The translations under genes and the position numbers were made by a program. From Spirochaetales bacterium UBA4629 (lineage in GTDB: Bacteria; Spirochaetota; Spirochaetia; Sphaerochaetales; Sphaerochaetaceae), in contig DHMZ01000105.1 of assembly GCA_002406055.1 (NCBI GenBank), forward strand, positions 12,563-21,079: 8,517 nt of DNA. Direction: 5' to 3'. Shown here piece by piece: positions 5,965 through 8,517 of the stretch (position 1 is its first letter; every line of letters begins with the position of its first letter). The notes under the pieces were generated by a model, which had not been told where the DNA came from, did no database searches, and saw only the letters and a program-made list of their open reading frames with translations.

Positions 5965-7326
5965 ATGGAAAGAATGGCTTTAGAAGATTTGATAAAGTGG
6001 GATAAAAAAGAAAACAAAAAACCTTTAATCATTTGGGGGGCAAGGCAAGTAGGAAAGACATATCTTGTAAAAACACTTTTTGCCGAAAACTATTACAAAA
6101 ATAGTTACATCTACATCGATTGCAAAAAAGAGGATGAGATTCGGGATTTTTGCACTAATACAGCTGATGCGAAAAAGATTATTGAGTTTATTTCTTTAAA
6201 AAAAGGTAAGATGATTGATAAAAAGACTCTCCTAATCTTTGATGAAGTTCAAGAGTGTCCAAACATCATTTCTTCCCTTAAATACTTCTGTCAAGACTAC
6301 AGGGAAATCCCTGTAATTGCCACAGGGTCAATGGTTCGCATTAAGTTACAAAGAGAAACACATAAACGAGGGAAAAAAGAAAGCAATCAATTTCTATTTC
6401 CTATTGGAAAAATTAATCAACTAACTATTTATCCTATGAGTTTTGATGAATTTCTGCTTAATAGCAATAAGCTATTATATGATGCTATAAAAAAAGCTTA
6501 CGAAGAAAAAAAGCCATTAGATAGACAAGTTCATTTGTTGGCTATCGACCAAATATATAGATACATGCTTGTAGGTGGAATGCCAGAAGCAGTAGATGCT
6601 TATCTTAATGATGATAATCTACTTGAAGCAAGAGATATTCTAAAAGATTTATATGATAACTATTTATCCGATATGGCTCTATACCAAGCAAGTCCCGAAT
6701 CTCTTTTGCGCTCTAGACTTCTCTTTCAAAATATTTATAAAGAACTAAATAAAGAATCAAAGAATTTCTCCCCTAGCCTTATTGAAGATAAAACTAAAAC
6801 ACGTGACTATAGAACACCTATTGAATGGTTAACAATGGCACATATTATTAACCAATCATTTCAACTTAAAGAGCATATAACAACACCTCTCATGGCAGAT
6901 GATGAAGGCAAGTTTCGTTTATTTCTTGGAGATATAGGAATGTTCTCCTATCAAAGTAAGCTTAATCCAGCCTCTTTTCTTTCTACAAATAGAGAAAATA
7001 CACTATCTGGAGTTTTCTTTGAAAATTTTGTTGCTAATGAACTTGTTGCAAAGGGCCATAGCCTCTTTTATTGGAGAGGAAAAACTTCTAGCGAATTTGA
7101 GTTTATTATCGAATCAGATAATAAGCTATATCCAATAGATGTAAAGAAAGGAAGAGGAACTCTTAATTCCCTTGAGAAATATAAAAGCCACAATAAATAT
7201 GAACTAGCTATCAAGATTTCAAAGAATAATTATGGTTATAGTCCTGAGCAAAAGATACTCACCATTCCTTTTTACTTTACTCCTTTTATATCAAAAGACC
7301 TTATTGATGGAACGCTAAAGGTTTAG
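5965..7326 (+). CDS. AAA ATPase (AAA_14) with DUF4143-type C-terminus, variant nuclease residues
   Basis: The 453-residue protein is a distant relative of its divergent neighbour. It has Walker A GARQVGKT (25-32), Walker B LLIFDEVQECP (89-99), the ATGS sensor-1 segment (119-122) and IYPMSFDEF. The C-terminal part has GVFFENFVANEL (349-360), SEFEFII (376-382) and YPIDVKKG (389-396). The nuclease-like acidic pair is swapped relative to the usual D...ExK: here it is E379...D392xK394. This might weaken or change catalysis. The start ATG 5965 has GAGG seven bases upstream; the second ATG at 5974 has poorer spacing. No clear promoter or terminator was found. Family function is unsettled; ATP-driven interaction with nucleic acid is a reasonable guess only. 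Confidence 0.9.
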   Translation: MERMALEDLIKWDKKENKKPLIIWGARQVGKTYLVKTLFAENYYKNSYIYIDCKKEDEIRDFCTNTADAKKIIEFISLKKGKMIDKKTLLIFDEVQECPNIISSLKYFCQDYREIPVIATGSMVRIKLQRETHKRGKKESNQFLFPIGKINQLTIYPMSFDEFLLNSNKLLYDAIKKAYEEKKPLDRQVHLLAIDQIYRYMLVGGMPEAVDAYLNDDNLLEARDILKDLYDNYLSDMALYQASPESLLRSRLLFQNIYKELNKESKNFSPSLIEDKTKTRDYRTPIEWLTMAHIINQSFQLKEHITTPLMADDEGKFRLFLGDIGMFSYQSKLNPASFLSTNRENTLSGVFFENFVANELVAKGHSLFYWRGKTSSEFEFIIESDNKLYPIDVKKGRGTLNSLEKYKSHNKYELAIKISKNNYGYSPEQKILTIPFYFTPFISKDLIDGTLKV

Positions 7327-7532
7327 AAGGATAACAAACTAACGCTTTTTATTTGTTCTTGAGTTAGAAATAACATGGAACGCAAACCTTTCTAATCTTA
7401 TAAGAACAACAATACAATATTAACGAGTATTAAAATATGAAGAACTATATGATATAGGTCTGGAATGAGTCTTTTGTCACTGGATGGAATAATGTGGATA
7501 GTATGACTAAAGCAACTATTATAGCCTGTATT
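7327..7532. other. Gene-free stretch between ATPase gene and IS end
   Basis: This AT-rich stretch lies between the ATPase stop and the proposed IS boundary. I see no credible gene, tRNA or intrinsic terminator. The best inverted repeat, CTAAC/GTTAG near 7340-7373, has a long loop and no proper T run. A 41-codon open frame (about 7459-7581) has no start signal and runs across the IS boundary. Confidence 0.5.
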
Positions 7533-7568
7533 TGTCAACTGAAAAATGGAGAAAAAAATATATGTAAT

Positions 7569-7709
7569 TCCATATTTTTATAGAAATTCCATAGTATTGT
7601 AATTTGATAGGTGTTTTTCAATGCATATATAAGCTAAAAAAATAATATGCTCCACAAAATGATAGACTTTTTTCCATAGTTTTATAGTTTGAAAATCCAT
7701 AGTTTTATA
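7569..7709. repeat. Four copies of a 14-base repeat near the IS end
   Basis: TCCATAGTTTTATA occurs identically at 7673-7686 and 7696-7709 (23 bases apart). Degenerate copies are TCCATATTTTTATA at 7569-7582 and TCCATAGTATTGTA at 7588-7601 (19 bases apart). All are in the same orientation and form two close pairs. IS21-family ends are known to carry several transposase-binding repeats, so these are probably IstA-binding sites. Confidence 0.7.
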
Positions 7710-7736
7710 ATAATCGTTTTATGTAGAAAAGAGGTC

Positions 7737-7754
7737 CTGCCCTCAGAGGGGCAG
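7737..7754 (-). terminator. Hairpin after the IS gene pair
   Basis: CTGCCC/GGGCAG forms a six-pair GC-rich stem, extended by one G-U pair, starting 13 bases after the stop at 7767. On the minus strand it is followed by GACCTCTTTTC, so the T run is short and displaced. It is probably a weak terminator or a 3'-end stabiliser for the istB transcript. Confidence 0.4.
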
Positions 7755-7766
7755 AACTATTGATTA

Positions 7767-8024
7767 TTATTCTGAGAATGAGCTCTCAATTTCCTCAGAA
7801 ATGCTTTCAAGAGCATTCAGCTTATCTTCAAGCATCTCTATTGCGTCGGTGATGCTTTGACCAGATGTTACCTCTTGTAGAGACTCTGGAAGATTGTTTA
7901 TTTTGTCCGTCTCTTTGTCGTACATTTCTTCAATCACTTTATGTAGCTGTTCAATCGAAGCATTAACCACGAATAAGAATAGCTTCTCAGCATCTCTTAA
8001 AATTTTTCTATTTTTACTATTCAT
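7767..8024 (-). CDS. Small acidic helical protein downstream of istB
   Basis: This is an 85-residue protein of unknown function. Its ATG overlaps the istB stop as ATGA (8024-8021), and AAGGAG lies 11 bases upstream, so it is translationally coupled to istB. A basic N-terminus (MNSKNRKILRDAEK) leads into a predicted helix (about 8-40). A NNLPESLQ turn (43-50) follows, then an acidic heptad-like helix (58-82), so a helical hairpin or coiled coil is likely. The NLPExLQ turn followed by an AI..LE...N.LE helix recalls small coiled-coil proteins I have seen in phage and plasmid genomes; that likeness is from memory and unchecked. It is not part of the classical istA-istB pair. Confidence 0.75.
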   Translation of the reverse strand: MNSKNRKILRDAEKLFLFVVNASIEQLHKVIEEMYDKETDKINNLPESLQEVTSGQSITDAIEMLEDKLNALESISEEIESSFSE

Positions 8025-8517
8025 TTCTTTATTATCTCCTTAGTGAATGACATATTCTTCATTGGTGAATGCTGAAGTCTCCAGTCGGTGTTGCCACAGT
8101 TAATTGGGTACCCATAGTGAACAATCCTGTCGATGATTGCTGCTGCAATTTGATCGTCGGCAAAGAGTTTGCCCCACTCACTGAAGGCGATGTTTGTCGT
8201 AATAATTAGGGACTTCTGCTCATAGCTATCAGCAACAACTCTATAGATAAGATTGGCACTGTCACTATCAAAGCTTGTGTATCCCCATTCGTCTATAATA
8301 AGTAGATCTAGTTGCTTAAGACTGGAGAGAAAGCTCTCAAGTCTTCCTGAGTCTGACATAGTCTTCAGTTTCTCTGCAAGCTGTGAAAGTGTATAGAATT
8401 TAACTTTTAACATCTTCTGGCAAGCAAGCATTCCTACACATATCGAGAGCATTGTCTTACCTGAGCCACAGATTCCATGCATTATAAGTGTATGCTTTTC
8501 ATTGATGAAGTCTAAAG
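8021..8517 (-). CDS. istB: IS21-family helper ATPase IstB (N-terminal part beyond window)
   Basis: The frame is open to the window edge, with 164 residues visible. The codons before the first ATG (8482) read LDFINEKHTLI and continue the protein, so that ATG is not the start. GICGSGKT (visible residues 14-21) is Walker A and LLIIDEWGYTSFD (71-83) is Walker B. SLIITTN (102-108), FSEWGKLF (111-118) and AAAIIDRIVHYGYPI (124-138) are the IstB/DnaC-like signature. IstB is the AAA+ regulator that assembles on target DNA and stimulates the IstA transposase. Full-length IstB has about 250 residues with Walker A near 100, so about 90 residues should lie outside. No frameshift is seen, so this copy may be functional. 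Confidence 0.93.
   Translation of the reverse strand, partial: LDFINEKHTLIMHGICGSGKTMLSICVGMLACQKMLKVKFYTLSQLAEKLKTMSDSGRLESFLSSLKQLDLLIIDEWGYTSFDSDSANLIYRVVADSYEQKSLIITTNIAFSEWGKLFADDQIAAAIIDRIVHYGYPINCGNTDWRLQHSPMKNMSFTKEIIKK

Larger units (their letters stand above)
7533..8517 (-). mobile_element. IS21-family element, distal end (istB side), continues beyond window
   Basis: The element is recognised by its IstB-like gene, the multiple short repeats beside the gene cluster and a likely terminus. At 7533 the plus strand begins TGTCAACTGAAAAATGGA reading inward, with the 5'-TG that IS21-family ends carry; that resemblance is from memory. The istB side is the right end of such elements, and istA should lie beyond 8517. 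The other terminus and the target duplication are outside the window, so the boundary is provisional. A small extra gene lies between istB and the end. Confidence 0.6.

Noticed and set aside
5816..7409. Identical 12-mer TTATAAGAACAA at 5816-5827 and 7398-7409 flanking the second ATPase gene.
   Set aside because: One or a few 12-base matches are expected by chance in an AT-rich window of this size, and no other mobile-element sign accompanies them.
7475..7488. TGTCACTGGATGGA, similar to the proposed IS end TGTCAACTGAAAAATGGA.
   Set aside because: It needs a four-base gap to align and has no neighbouring repeats; it could be a decayed older end, but the evidence is too thin.
7518..7538. Consensus-like TTGACA and TATAAT on the minus strand near the IS boundary.
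   Set aside because: The spacer is only nine bases, too short for a sigma-70 promoter. The TTGACA is part of the proposed IS end read outward. It might form a promoter with a different partner after insertion, but none is seen.

Overview
The window is AT-rich bacterial DNA read with the standard code: UGA is a real stop for the ATPase gene at 4416 and for the IstB gene at 8021. It has AGGAG-type ribosome sites and clear sigma-70-like promoters. The two tRNA-Ser genes do not encode the 3' CCA. These traits fit a low-GC Bacillota-like or spirochaete-like organism, but the sequence alone does not decide between them. Coding is dense and genes overlap by a few bases, except around the mobile and ATPase genes on the right.

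Left part (1-1536, minus strand): a deoC gene is followed, with an 8-base overlap, by a large and diverged thymidine kinase-family protein cut by the window edge. Together they look like a deoxynucleoside salvage and breakdown unit. A 99-base divergent promoter region (1537-1635) separates them from a plus-strand operon.

Middle part (1636-4285, plus strand): a membrane/zinc-ribbon/Nudix fusion, an aldo/keto reductase and a YigZ/IMPACT protein overlap by 8 and 14 bases and should be translated as a coupled unit. A near-perfect stable-RNA promoter lies inside the last codons of yigZ and drives tRNA-Ser(UGA) and tRNA-Ser(GCU). The pair ends at a strong intrinsic terminator, with a second terminator-like hairpin behind it.

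Right part (4416-7326): two divergent AAA ATPases, each with a C-terminal DUF4143/nuclease-fold region, flank a 235-base intergenic region. That region carries three copies of a 12-14 base repeat spaced exactly 33 bases apart next to the minus-strand gene. The repeats look like an operator array.

Far right (about 7533-8517): the distal end of an IS21-family element. It holds a 5'-TG terminus, four degenerate copies of a TCCATAGTTTTATA repeat, a small acidic helical protein gene and the C-terminal two thirds of istB. The element continues beyond the window, where istA would be expected. The small gene after istB is not part of the classical two-gene IS21 layout.

The best candidates for new biology are the dual-start, probably leaderless Nudix fusion gene, the 33-base-phased repeat array between the two ATPases, and the extra gene in the IS21-like element. 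All functional statements are inferred from motifs; no searches were run.
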